Shown here: piece by piece, positions 32,488 to 42,800 of the stretch
How the letters are laid out: every line of letters begins with the position of its first letter
Position numbering within the stretch: the stretch's first letter is position 1
NCBI GenBank assembly: GCA_039090855.1
Contig: CM077016.1
Location: forward strand, 53,679,936 to 53,743,935
Length of the DNA stretch: 64,000 bases
Reading direction: 5' to 3'
Origin: Macrothele yani
Lineage: Eukaryota > Arthropoda > Arachnida > Araneae > Macrothelidae
Notes under the pieces: generated by a model
Told to the model about the DNA's origin: nothing
What the model saw: only the letters and a program-made list of their open reading frames with translations
Databases searched by the model: none
Position numbers and translations under genes: made by a program

Positions 32488-33654
32488 TATTAGTGGGTTG
32501 TCCATAAGAGAAACCGAGAGGCGTTTCAACATACCCAAGTCAACTGTTTTGGATGTACTGAATAAGTGAAGACACATGGCGTGCCTGAAGCAGCAAAACG
32601 TACCGGCAGGCCAAAGAAAATCGGTGATAGAGGACGTCGAAGCCTCAGGAGAGTCGCTACAGCTAATCGACGCAGTACTGCAGAAGACCTCAGTGTACAG
32701 GTGAGGAAAAATGCTGGAACCTCGGTATGTACACGTAACATTCGCAGAGAACTTCATTCCATGGGTTACCGTGGTCGTGCGGCTGCTCATAAGCCTTTCA
32801 TATCCACTTAGAATGCTACCCGTCGTTTAGCACGGTATAAAGAACATTTATCGCGGACCGTGGATCAATGGAAACGGGTCCTATGGACTGCTGAATCCAG
32901 ATACACGATCCACCAGTCTTCTGACCGTGTGTAGGTATGACGGCAGCCGGGGTAACTCTATTTACCACAGTGTGCTGTTCCTACGGCCAAGTTTGGAGCT
33001 GGCCGTGTACTCGTGTTGGGGTGTTTTTCGTGGTATGGCCCCGGCCCATTGGTTTTCGTGGACAAACCTGTTAAACAGCACGTCTACCTCGATATTCTGG
33101 ACAATTATGCCCTACCAATTGTGGCAGTACTATGGAACTGAGCCTTGTTGGTACCAGCAGGATAATGCACCGAGCCATAAAGCAAGGACTGTTATGGCGT
33201 GGTCTGACGATAATTCCGTATCGTGTGCGGACTGGCCAGCACATAGCCCTGATCTTAATCCCATGGAGCACCTAAGGGATGAATTAGAGCGCCGCATAAG
33301 AAGTTTGGAACCAAGGCCTACTACTATGCAACAGTTAGCGGCAGCATTATGTACTGAATGGAAGTGCATACCTATCGCTGTGTTCCAAAACCTTGTCGAA
33401 AGCATGTCTCGAAGAATCAGCGCATGCATTAAGGCCAAAGGTGGACCGACACCGTACTAATGTATGTCAATAAATGCTGTGTTGCGTTTCTCTTCTAGGT
33501 GTCCGGTGACTTTTGTCAATATAGTGTTCCTGCATCAGGATGGTTTGTCTACTCTACGAAGAAGAATTGGATTGTTTCAACTAAAGCGAATCTGAACTTA
33601 TTCGAGTTTTTAAGCTATAATTGCTTAGCTTCAGTTATCGGGAACTTAATTACC

Positions 33655-33725
33655 TTGGATAGTGCAGCCTCGAAGAAAGATCGGGAGATGCAGGATTGCC
33701 GTTCCAACGGAAGGTAACTTTGAAG
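33655..33725 (+). repeat. Decayed tRNA-like foldback arm
   Basis: ATCGGGAGATGCAGGATTGC...ACTTTGAAGTTTTTTGAGAC matches the tRNA 3' half and arm of the foldback at 61684-61800 with many changes. Low copy similarity only. Confidence 0.4.
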
Positions 33726-33893
33726 TTTTTTGAGACGTTAAATGGTGAGCAATGAACTAAAAGGAATTCAGTGACACAATTCAATTGCTGAAAATAATGG
33801 ACAGGTTAAAAACTTTAGAACCCTTGTTTCCTGTAGTACGACGAGTCCTTTTGGGCTATGTAATGACCTTCTCACACAAAATGGGAATTCATA

Positions 33894-35099
33894 TCCACAG
33901 TCGTATCAGAATAATATGACCACTTACCTAATAATGGGAATATCCACCATTGACCTGGATGACAGGGACGAAACGAAGTGGCATGAACGCAATAAGGCCC
34001 TGGAAGGTTGCCATACGCACACGTGCCCATTCGGTATGCAGCAGAGCACGGAGGTCCAGAAGATGACGTGGTTGTGGGTAGGCACGTCAAAACTTTCGAT
34101 CCAAATAGTCCCTAGAGCGCTCTATGGGATTGAGTTCGGGCGATTTCACCGGCCTAGGGAGAACCGATACATCGCTGTCGTGTTCCTGGAACCAGTCAAG
34201 CACCCCCTTAGCGACGTGGCAGGGCACATTGTACTGATGGTAGACACCATCACCACCTGGGTATACTTCTAACATGCATGTGGTCAGCGAGGATGGACAG
34301 GTAGCCATTGGCGTTCAGGGACCAATCCAGTGGTACCAGCAGTCCCAGGTCATACCAGGAAAACATCCCCCATACATGCACACTGCCACCGCTGGTCTGT
34401 ACTTGAGTGACAAGCGTGTCCATGTCTTGATTCTCGTGTGTCTGACGCCGTATCCGCCACCAAACGTCACTTCTGTGAAGTCGAAATCTCTGTTGGTCGG
34501 AGAAGGCAACCTTTTCCCATTTTTCCATTCTCCAATGACGGTAGTCCCATGAGAACTGTAGGCGTCGTTGCCGATGGACTTGGGGCACCTTGACGCAGCG
34601 TCAACTCCGGCGACCCATGCGTGACAGTATTCGCTCTGCTGTTATCGGGGATGCGTAGCTGGGTGTTCCAGCGCTCATTTGCGTTTTCAATTGTTGCACG
34701 GCTGTGCGTCGATTGCCCCTCTACCAGTCGACGGAAGCGGCGTTCTCCTCTGGAGTCGATTGCCTTCGGGGGTCCGCAGTTATGATGTCGGGAGGTACTC
34801 GGTGTGACTGCGGTCCATTCTTGGTACACCCTGACTACAGCACCTCGCGTACAGACCACGAAGTCTCTTGTGTCTGAAATGTTTTCACCCTTTGCGCGGA
34901 AGCCGATGATCATTCCTTTTTGAACGTCCGTCAAATCACCACCTCTGCCCATTGGGCTCATGTAACGCACTATGGCTCATCTATTTTGACCGGCTGCTTA
35001 TATCTCCGTGCGGTCGACCTTGTCACGTGCACTCTGTGACGCGCCTGGGCGGGTACACTGTTATTCCGGGGGTGGTCATATTATTCTGATACTACCATG
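33894..35099 (-). mobile_element. Tc1-like transposon T14
   Basis: Inverted ends GTATCAGAATAATATGACCA (about 33902) and TGGTCATATTATTCTGATAC (about 35073); the right end is followed by TA at 35100-35101. Transposase on the minus strand. Confidence 0.88.
33927..34952 (-). pseudogene. Tc1 transposase of T14, broken
   Basis: Starts MGRGGDLTDVQKGMIIGFRA, then reads RRFRRLVEGQSTHSRATIEN. After a frameshift it gives RRLQFSWDYRHWRMEKWEKV and AFSDQQRFRLHRSDVWWRIR (first D; E replaced by Q). Then GGSVHVWGMFSWYDLGLLVP, GVYHQYNVPCHVAKGVLDWF (second D lost: QQDN reads HQYN) and SPELNPIERSRDYLDRKF (E). Two catalytic-box changes plus frameshifts: dead. Confidence 0.85.
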
Positions 35100-35261
35100 T
35101 ATATAGTTTAAGATGAGTTGTGAATTTGGTTATTCCGGAGTTTGATATTACCCCCAGATAAAAAGAAATATATCAACACATGCTCATCTAGTTCGCCTAC
35201 CGCGCGGCTCTATAGTGATATGAATTCAGTAGTGACATTCTTTTTTTTTTTTTTTTTTTTT

Positions 35262-35487
35262 GCCGCCCCGGTGGCGCAGTGGTCTAAGCGATGGCCTCTG
35301 ATCATTCGTCCGAACGGGGTGCGGGTTCGACTCCCGTGAGGCATGGATGTTGTGTTTGTCTTACGGCACTGGCTCTCTCCCTTCCCTGGAACCAGTGACC
35401 CTAAATTAGGGATGGGCGACTGCTTATAGCCCATTGAGTTGCTCACGGTGGTCGTTAAGCCTCCAATCAAAAAAAAAAAAAAAAAAA
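35262..35487 (+). repeat. SINE-A copy 10, first half of a dimer
   Basis: Complete head, body and A-tail (35468-35487), joined directly to copy 11. A T-run precedes it (35241-35261). Confidence 0.95.
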
Positions 35488-35707
35488 GCCGCCCCGGTGG
35501 CGCAGTGGTCTAAGGCGCTGGCCTCTGATCATTCGTCCGTACAGGGTCCGGGTTCGAATCCCGGTGAGGCATGGATGTTGTGTTTGTCTTATGGCACTGG
35601 CTCTCTCCCTTCCCTGGAACCAGTGACCCTAAATTAGGGACGGGCGACTGCTTATAGCCCATTGAGTTGCTCACGGTGGTCGTTAAACCTCCAATCAAAA
35701 AAAAAAA
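35488..35707 (+). repeat. SINE-A copy 11, second half of a dimer
   Basis: Head starts immediately after the A-tail of copy 10. AGTGACATTCTTTTT (35231-35245) before copy 10 and AGTGACTTTCTTTTT after copy 11 look like one target duplication around the pair. Copy 11 ends ~120 bp before the BMP3-like exon. Confidence 0.95.
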
Positions 35708-35826
35708 GTGACTTTCTTTTTATCATCCTTTGTATGTCTTAAATAAAATTTGTGCTTTTTTTAATAATATAATTCTTAATAAAAATGCGTGATTTGATGT
35801 AAATGCTTTGGTTTTTTTTCCTGCAG

Positions 35827-36749
35827 GAAAACTAGGAGGTCGTGACGTTTTAGTTTTCAATCTTACTGGAATACATCCTACGGAATACATTGAGCGAGCT
35901 GATCTTCATGTACACTTGAAACGGCCCGTTCGATTCAGCCGCGAAAAGAAGAGCAATATGAAGCTAAATATTTTAGATCTCAGTAAACAATCTGTACCAC
36001 AAATGGACAGTATTGCTTTACCACGAGTGTCATCAGGCTGGCATACTTTAGAAATCACTGACAGTGTCATCACGTGTCTAGATGGAGGAATTGGCGAACC
36101 TCATCTTATGGGACTTTTACCTCTTGACGGAGACGAACTTTCAAAATTGATGGACATATCGAAACTATCATCACGGCCTTTTTTGGTTGTGTTCTCGGAG
36201 GATGATGACCACATGGCGATAGAGGATTTAGGTAGGAGAAGTGGCGATGTGAAGCAGAAGGACATATTCGACGGTAATGCTACATTTAGTAACTCGAACC
36301 GAGTAAAGCGAGAAATCCTGGACAATGAGCTTCCAGACTATCCTTTACCATCAGGAGACACTTCGGCTGCAGAAATTCAAGCTCGTCTAAAGCATAAGCC
36401 ATTAGATTCTCCAGTTGTGAAGTATAGGAATGCGGTTAAAAACAAAATGCCAAAAGGGAAACATCGAAAACGCCGCCGAAGACGCAGAAGAAAGGAACAA
36501 CGTCTACCAGCAGTGTGGGGTCGAGGATGGTGGAAGTCAAACGGAAAGCAAAACGAATATGATTCGACAAGTGAAGAAGGCGTAGAAGATCGTTCTGAAG
36601 TTAACCCAGACACCAACGACGAGGAAACCTGCCAAAAGAGGGATTTAGTTGTGGATTTAGCGGAAATAGGTTGGAGTGAGTGGATCATCTCACCAAATTC
36701 TTTTGAGGCTCATTACTGTGCAGGACTCTGTACATTCCCGATGAAAAAG
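35827..36749 (+). CDS. BMP3/GDF10-like TGF-beta ligand, one internal exon
   Basis: Secreted growth-factor precursor exon of about 308 codons. A pyrimidine tract and CAG (35811-35826) mark the acceptor; the intron is phase 1. AAG|GTAAAT at 36749/36750 is the donor, phase 0. The first part is propeptide ([30 protein letters not shown]). Possible furin sites are RVKR (36300-36311) and a run of nine basic residues within [15 protein letters not shown] (36458-36502). The mature domain follows: [20 protein letters not shown], then [20 protein letters not shown]. Cysteines 1-3 of the cystine knot are at 36630, 36717 and 36729. The [12 protein letters not shown]...YC.G.C.FPM signature points to BMP3/GDF10 rather than the BMP2/4 or activin branches. 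The remaining knot cysteines must lie in a later exon, not found here. Signal peptide and first exon(s) are upstream. No stop or frameshift is seen, so this is probably a live gene. Confidence 0.9.
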
Positions 36750-36834
36750 GTAAATATAAAACACTCTACATTTCTTTGTTCCTTTCGTCGGAAAATGATT
36801 TGCATTTACGAGAATACTCCAAAAGTATATAATA

Positions 36835-37767
36835 CGAGGTCCGATCAAAAAGTTCCGAGACTAGGCCAATATACAACAAAGTACTTACGTTACTTAAGTC
36901 TGGCTATGATCTCCCTCAAAGTAGTCTCCTTGGGCAGCGATAAACCGCTGCCAGCGTTTTAGCCACTGTTGGAACGCTCCCTGGAACTCCTGCTCGCGAA
37001 TCGTGCCAAGCGCCGTCTGTGATTTGCGCTGGATCTCGTCCACGGTTTCAAAATGGCAACCCTTGAGCTTCAGCTTCATCTTCGGGAACAGAAAGAAGTC
37101 GTAGGGGACCAAATGCGGCGAGTAAGGCGAGTGAGGAAGGGTAGTCATGCTGTAGCGGCTGCAAAACTGGCGTGTTGCTAACGCTCTGTGTGCTGCTGCA
37201 TTGTCGTGATGGAGCAGGAAATCGCCCCTGCGCCGTATTTCAGGTCGTTTGGGGAGAATATCCTCCCTAAGACACTGCAGAACATCGCAGTAAAAAAGGG
37301 CGGTGACGGTCTGGCCCTGGGGGACGAATTGACGGTGCACAACCCCACGAATGTCAACATTTGTCCACGTTTTCGGGGGTTTTGCTCGTGGACGGTCGCC
37401 CTGACCTCTCGTCGTCTTCCAGTGCCGCTCTTGAAGCGCGGGTGCTACTCAAAACACCTCGCACGATTCTTTGCTTCATTACCATAAGCTAGCCGCAAAA
37501 TTTCATGCGTCTCCGTTCCCGATTTGCCCAGTTTGACGCAGAATTTGATGTTCGCTCGCTTCTCTAGTTTGCAGTCAGTTTGCAGCTGGGTTCTGCACGT
37601 GGTCACCAAATATCGTGTAGCACAGCTCTCGATGTTCACAGAACGACGCCACTCGGCACAATAACTGATGAAGGTCACTGCCCTCGACCGCTGCTCACGC
37701 ATCCGCGTACTGTCATCTGCCGGTGCGCTACGTACCTAGTCTCGGAATTTTTTTATTCCACTACCTA
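36835..37767 (-). mobile_element. mariner transposon T15 in the BMP3-like intron
   Basis: Left end CGAGGTCCGATCAAAAAGTT then CCGAGACTAGG; right end CCTAGTCTCGGAATTTTTTT, diverging outward. TA on both sides. It begins 85 bp after the splice donor. Confidence 0.88.
36894..37702 (-). pseudogene. mariner transposase of T15, internally deleted
   Basis: The N-terminal frame reads EKRANIKFCVKLGKSGTETH and LRLAYGNEAKNRARCFEW (helix-turn-helix). The middle, which should hold the first catalytic D, is deleted or scrambled around 37345-37440. The second frame reads VHRQFVPQGQTVTALFYCDV, DFLLHHDNAAAHRALATRQF (second D), PHSPYSPHLVPYDFFLFPKM (third D, with SPDL changed to SPHL) and ends [17 protein letters not shown]. 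Confidence 0.87.
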
Positions 37768-38940
37768 TATAATACAACCCATGTGTTTTCGATTTACATG
37801 TGCAATCTGACAATGATAGGAGTTGTCCCATTTGAGTCTAATGTAACGCCCTTAGAATTTTATAAAAGATACCAACAAAGATATTGTATTTCAAAAGTGT
37901 TGACAATACTGATATTTATGCTAGACCACGCTGTTTCATTTCACATTGTTCATTCTGAAATGCTGAGCGGGAACATTTACTTTTGCTTAAAAATGTTTTT
38001 TGTTTAAACAACACTACTTATAATGTTGTAATTCAGAGTTCAGTAACTTATTACTTAAGAATGGTAAACAAAACAGACCTACAAGTAAACATCCAAGTTT
38101 TTGTATGATTCCAAAGCGGTATACCACTTGACGAGTCCAATGACAATCCTCAAACTCGTGCTTGTTGTAACAAAACAACATGTAACTGACGCAAAGACTT
38201 AACAGCCCAGTAAGCGTTAAATGGCAGGAGTTGACGAAGACTTACTAGCTTAGTAAACAATAATCAAACTATGTGTCGACTGCAGGGACCTAGTTAACAT
38301 CTGTCACAGCTAACGTCTAATTTAACCCTTTAGACTAACGGTCCTGTATTTATTTAAGTCTCTTTGAGAGTGACTGTCTGCCAGTTATGCCACAAGGAAA
38401 TACATACTTGAGAGCTCAGATACGACGTTAAGTTCGGAAAGTATAACAAGGTATAACCAAAATTTACTGTAGGAACAGTAAGCCAAACAGAAAGTTAAAT
38501 AGGTAATATACAGTAAGTCACAGGGTCACTGAGTGCAAGGCACAGGAAAGTAACATACGGATCTGAATCAACAGGCCTCGTACATAGCGCCTCCTCTCAG
38601 CCGAGAAAAATTCATAGGATGAGCCAAAATAATTAAATGGGATGCGCCAAACAATCGAAATATTTATTGTTCTTGTTTGGGCTGGCAAAGGTATGGTGTA
38701 GATTGGTAACTCTTGCTCGTAAACGTGTTCACTTAAAATTGCATGCCGGGAATGTTTCCTCCAGCCGAAAGGACATACAGTGCTGTAAAAGCTAACTGCG
38801 TTAATGTACGACAGCTGTCAAGAAACGCTGATGGTCAATAAGGGCTGTCAAGAAATGATGGCACGAACTTCTGCCACGAACCCAAAAATATACTGGATCA
38901 AGAAAAGAAAGTAGCAACTATGAAGGAAGATATAGTTTTT
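37768..38940. other. No recognised feature (probable intron)
   Basis: AT-rich sequence downstream of the BMP3-like exon. I looked for the last TGF-beta exon (two further cysteine clusters ending in C.C) and found none. Confidence 0.45.
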
Positions 38941-38941
38941 A

Positions 38942-39108
38942 CGCCGCCCGGTGGCACAGTGGTCTAAGCGATGGCTTCTGATCATTCGTCCGAGATGGGT
39001 CCGGGTTCGAATCCCGGTGAGGTATGGATGTTGTGTTTGTTTTACAGCACTGGATCTCTCCCTTCCCTGGAGTCAGCGGCCCTAAATTAGGGACGGGCGA
39101 CAGCTTAT
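38942..39108 (+). repeat. SINE-A copy 12, 3' truncated
   Basis: Head and body to GGGACGGGCGACAGCTTAT, then abruptly the head of copy 13 (GCCACCCCGCTGG). Confidence 0.88.
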
Positions 39109-39230
39109 GCCACCCCGCTGGCGCAGTGGTCTGGCTAAGGCGCTGGCTTACGATCATTCGCCCTAGTTGGGTCCGGGTTCGAATCCCGGTGAGGCATGGA
39201 TGTTTGTGTTTGTCTTTCGGCACTGGCTCT
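39109..39230 (+). repeat. SINE-A copy 13, head only
   Basis: The head carries an insertion in the D-arm (GTGGTCTGGCTAAGG) and stops after GGCACTGGCTCTCAGCG. What follows (39231-39480) has a poly(A)-like end AATAAAAAAAGAG and may be an unrelated LINE 3' end. Confidence 0.82.
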
Positions 39231-39598
39231 CAGCGTGTTACTTGTCCAACTCTGGCTCTCTGTGTACATTGGTCATTTAATGATGTTTGATGTATACTTG
39301 TTCACAAAATGTTACTTGATCAACACTGTCTATATCTGTGTACATTGATCATTTGGCATGCTGTAAACCATGTATGATTTGTACTTGTCGCTGTGAAATA
39401 TCTGTATCTTATTTCTGTCTGCCTGTTTGTCATGTCTGTGTGCCACCAGGTCCAATAAATCATTTTTTAAACCCGCAATAAAAAAAGAGATAATTTTTAA
39501 CGGCGCTAAATGTTGCTTGTGCAAATTTAAAAACGAATACCATTTAAAGCACTTCTCAAACCAACTGGCCACCCTTGTACCCTACTGGTACGAAGTGT

Positions 39599-40010
39599 TG
39601 CCTTCTAAGAATTCTTTCGAACCCAGGTTCGAATCCCGTGCGTTGCATGGATGGTGTGTTTGCGCTACCTCACTGAATCTTTTCCTTCCCTAGAACCAGC
39701 AGCCCCCAATTAGGGAAGAGTAACTGCTTATAACCCACTGAGTTCTTTTTTTTTTTTTTTTTTTTTTGATTGGAGGTTTAACGACCACCGTGAGCAACTC
39801 AGTGGGCTATGAGCAGTCGCCCGTCCCTAATTTAGGATCACTGGTTCCAGGGAAGGGAGAGAGCCAGTGCTGTAATACAAACACGACATCCATGCCTCAC
39901 TGGTATTCGAACCCGGACCCATCTTGGACGAATTATTACAAGCCATCACTTAGACCACTGCGCCACCGGGGCGGCACTGAGTTCTTCACAGTGGTCGTTA
40001 ACCTTTCCCC
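39599..40010 (+). repeat. SINE-A copy 14 (old), split by copy 15
   Basis: Degenerate head half CAGGTTCGAATCCCGTGCG and body CCCCAATTAGGGAAGAGTAA up to 39745. After the inner SINE it resumes TTCACAGTGGTCGTTAACCT. Confidence 0.8.
39746..39975 (-). repeat. SINE-A copy 15, nested in copy 14
   Basis: Full-length, opposite orientation. A perfect 9-bp duplication ACTGAGTTC lies at 39737-39745 and 39976-39984. Confidence 0.94.
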
Positions 40011-40118
40011 CTAAAAATCAACTGGAACGTTTATATTGGAACAAATTGCTTAGTGTGTACGCAGAGATGAAGGAAGTTTGGCACATAATTCATTATAAGT
40101 AGAGTGGAGCATATGTTA

Positions 40119-40328
40119 TCTGACGCAGTGGTCTGTGCGGTGGTTTCTTACCATTCATCCTGAGACGGGTTCGGGTTCGAATCCCGGTGAGGCATGGATA
40201 TTGTGTTTCCCTTACGGTGCTGGCTCTCTCCTTTCCCTAAAACCAGTGGCCCTAAATTAGGGACGGTCGACTGCTTATGGCCCATTGAGTTGCACACGGT
40301 GGTTGTTAAACCTTCAATATAAAAAAAG
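40119..40328 (+). repeat. SINE-A copy 16
   Basis: Starts inside box A (TGACGCAGTGGTCTG), box B GGGTTCGAATCCCGG, body with GGGACGGTCGAC and tail TTAAACCTTCAATATAAAA. Confidence 0.88.
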
Positions 40329-40410
40329 AACTTCGGGTATACGTTTTTCACTTTTATACGTAAGAAAGGAGAAAGAGCGATCACTTTGTCTATTTATATT
40401 GTCTCCACGT

Positions 40411-40632
40411 TTTTTTTGTTTTTTTTTATTGGAGGTTTAACGATCACCATGAGCAACTGAATGGGCTACAAGCAGTCGCCCGTCCCTAATTTAGGGCCAC
40501 TGGTTCCAGGGAAGGGAGAGAGCCAGCTCAGTAAGACAAACACAACATCCATGCCACACCGGGATTCGAGCTCGGACCCATCTCGGATGAATGGTGAGAA
40601 ACCATCACTTAGACCACTGCGCAACCAGGGAG
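40411..40632 (-). repeat. SINE-A copy 17
   Basis: Full length, with a perfect 10-bp duplication GTCTCCACGT at 40401-40410 and 40633-40642. Confidence 0.94.
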
Positions 40633-40794
40633 GTCTCCACGTATTTGGAAGATTTTCACCATTTCTCATCCCCTTTGGATTTATTAGCTATAATTAAATA
40701 GCTCGTCAGTTAAGACCCACCTGACGGAGACGTCTCAGTTACCGAGTCTATCCCTACGGATTTGTGAAGTCAGATGCTGACAGACAAACACACA

Positions 40795-40885
40795 TAGCGC
40801 CGTGGATGGTTGGCCCCGTAACGTAAAGCGAACGCACTCGGCAAGTTATCGAGAGATCTGGGAATCGATCCCAGCCGTGTCGAAA
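40795..40885 (+). repeat. SINE-E, tRNA-like head
   Basis: AGCGCCGTGGATGGTTGGCC...GGGAATCGATCCCAGCCGTG resembles tRNA boxes A and B with a T-arm CTGGGATCGATTCCCAG on the complement. Single copy; body not defined. Confidence 0.45.
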
Positions 40886-41439
40886 TACAATTTTTTGGTT
40901 GCTGTGTGTTAATTAAAGATAAACGTGGCTTTGTGTATTTATACGTAATTCTGCGCTAGTCCCGGTATTTTACTGTAGTTTCTATCGCTTTTTCAGTCCG
41001 ATTATACGTAATTCATTTATACGCTTTTTGCGATTATACGTTAAAATCTGAATTTCAGATGATCAAAAATACATGTTTTTTTTTTATTCTTTTATACGCA
41101 ACCCGGTATGTTACAACTTTGAGAGAATCGAGACAGCATTTTTTTCAGCTATGAAATATATGATGCAGCTAAAAATTTACAAAATAACATTGACATTTAT
41201 TTTTTTAAATTCAAGAAATTTGAAGCAAGCAAAGATTAGTGAACATTTTACTCGGCACTAATGCTAAATCAACTAGTGGGCAAACTGCTATGAAAAGAGT
41301 TATGCTTATAAGTAAAGGATGTGTAATAGGGTTACTGAATAGAAAACAAAATCGTATTCGGATTTACTATTTAGTATTTCAAACGTAAGTATTTTTAGCA
41401 CGTATTTTATAAAAATGATCGTGCTTATGTTGCAGGTTT

Positions 41440-42800
41440 GTTCGTCCGTCCGTCTGACTATGGACACCACATCTCTGCAACTATTAGTCGACTGAACCAA
41501 TAATTTTGCATTGGGAAGCTTGAAATATGAGAACGATGACCTTTGCGTTATTTTTTTTTTTACCATGCAAAATTTTTCCGCTAGAGGGCGTAAATATGGA
41601 TTATTGTGAAAACACAAGTTTGTCCGTGACCCCTCACTCCGGAGTAAGTCGCTCTCCCAACTGAGCTACGCTTGAAAAAAATTATTTTACCTTAAAAAAT
41701 TATTTTACTTTCTTCTTAAAATAATGCCTAGTTTTTTGCGCCAGGGGGCGTAAATGTGTATCATATTTTTGTCGATATCTCGACCGATTTGAAAAATTCT
41801 TTTTTTGTTGGAGAGCGTTTCCTATGCGAAATGTTTCTCATATAATTTCAAGTTTTTCCTAACGCACAAGTCTGCCACCAGAGGGCGTAAGCTCAAATTT
41901 CCATTTACAGCAGCATGTGCGGAACTAAAAACCTGATTTAAAATCTTTTTCGGTCACATACTACTACTAACTATGCAAACTCTGTGTGTGTATTTTCTTC
42001 CCCAATTAAGGCACGATTTCGCTGCTAGTTGGCGTAAATGCATTATCTGTTATTTTTTTAATATCTCTACATCTGCATGTGCGTTTAAAAACTGCCATTT
42101 ACAGTATAGAACACTTTAGGTTCGTATATGAGGAGTTTTGTAGTTCACAGTTTTGTCTCTAGGGGATGTTTGTGTACTTCCGTTTGCAGTTTTATCTCAC
42201 TTCTAAAAACTCTATTAAGAAATTTCTTCCCGGTATGCCATTCGCTACAATAGCGATGTGGGGCGTTATCCTCTTTAAATAATGCGCAGATTTCCCGCAA
42301 GGGGGCGTAAAGGTTGAAACCTTTATCTCACTATCTCTGCTTTCGGGAGACATATTTGAAAAGTTCTTATTCCTTAGCATAGCTTTTTCCATGAAGAATA
42401 TTTTTTTGCCTGTTTTCAACTTTTTCATTATGTGAAATTCTTCCGCTAGAAGACGTAGACTTATGCTGTATCATGTTTCGTTCTACATATATATTTCTTT
42501 TCTTAACGGTTCGATTTGAAAATCTCTTTGTCTCTGATACCTTCCTTGTGCTATGGAGAAACTTTTTGTGACACATTGCTAATTTCCTTAGCATACTTTT
42601 TTAGTCGCTGGTGGAAGTAAGTAGCTGTTTCGATTTCTGGATGTTTTGTCGATTGTAAGAACTAAGTTGATCGTTTTACTAACCGATTCCACTGATTTCG
42701 AATAACTGATAAATTTAATTCGCGTCAGAAAGTATTCAAAAGACGTGCTCATTACAATCGGAAATTCGGAGTCATCTTTCTTGTTTTTCATATTTATTGA
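41440..42800. repeat. Degenerate ~145-bp-period array with CTCF-like motifs
   Basis: After GTCCGTCCGTCTGACTATGG, a decayed unit recurs: ATATCT(C)-GATTTGAAAA-TTCTT-rich segment, then a G-rich word. The G-rich words are CCGCTAGAGGGCG (41578), GCGCCAGGGGGCG (41738), GCCACCAGAGGGCG (41874), GCTGCTAGTTGGCG (42021), CTCTAGGGGATG (42157), CCCGCAAGGGGGCG (42294), CCGCTAGAAGACG (42443) and GTCGCTGGTGGAAG (42605). Spacing is 134-162 bp. Most words fit the vertebrate CTCF core (CCNNNAGGGGGCG). No coding capacity. Confidence 0.65.
41606..41671 (-). repeat. SINE-B tRNA-like part only
   Basis: Complement AGCTCAGTTGGGAGAGCGAC, core ACTCCGGAGT at 41635-41644, then GTCACGGACAAACTTGTG-TTTTCACAA. No leader. 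Inserted after the first CTCF-like word of the array. Confidence 0.7.

Larger units (their letters stand above)
30896..33460 (+). pseudogene. Tc1 transposase of T12, interrupted by T13
   Basis: Starts MSQRERTDFEKGKIVGCYT, then is cut by T13 (30951-32487). It resumes ISGLSIRETERRFNIPKSTV and shifts frame near 32570. It contains QDNAPSHKARTVMAWSDDNS (second D) and SPDLNPMEHLRDELERRIRS, where PIEHLW has become PMEHLR; E is kept. The first D box reads WTAESRYT, so D is lost. It ends KGGPTPY-stop at 33458-33460, supplying the terminus missing in T10. Confidence 0.88.
30748..33526 (+). mobile_element. Tc1-like transposon T12, split by T13
   Basis: Left CACTGTATTGACAAAAATCA, right GACTTTTGTCAATATAGTG. 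The expected flanking TA reads TT on both sides. T13 sits at a TA inside its transposase gene; with T13 removed the sequence aligns with T10. Confidence 0.9.

Noticed and set aside
36750..36962. Extension of the BMP3-like frame past 36749
   Set aside because: The open frame runs on to 36962, but AAG|GTAAAT is a good donor, cystine-knot similarity ends there, and the extension enters mariner T15.
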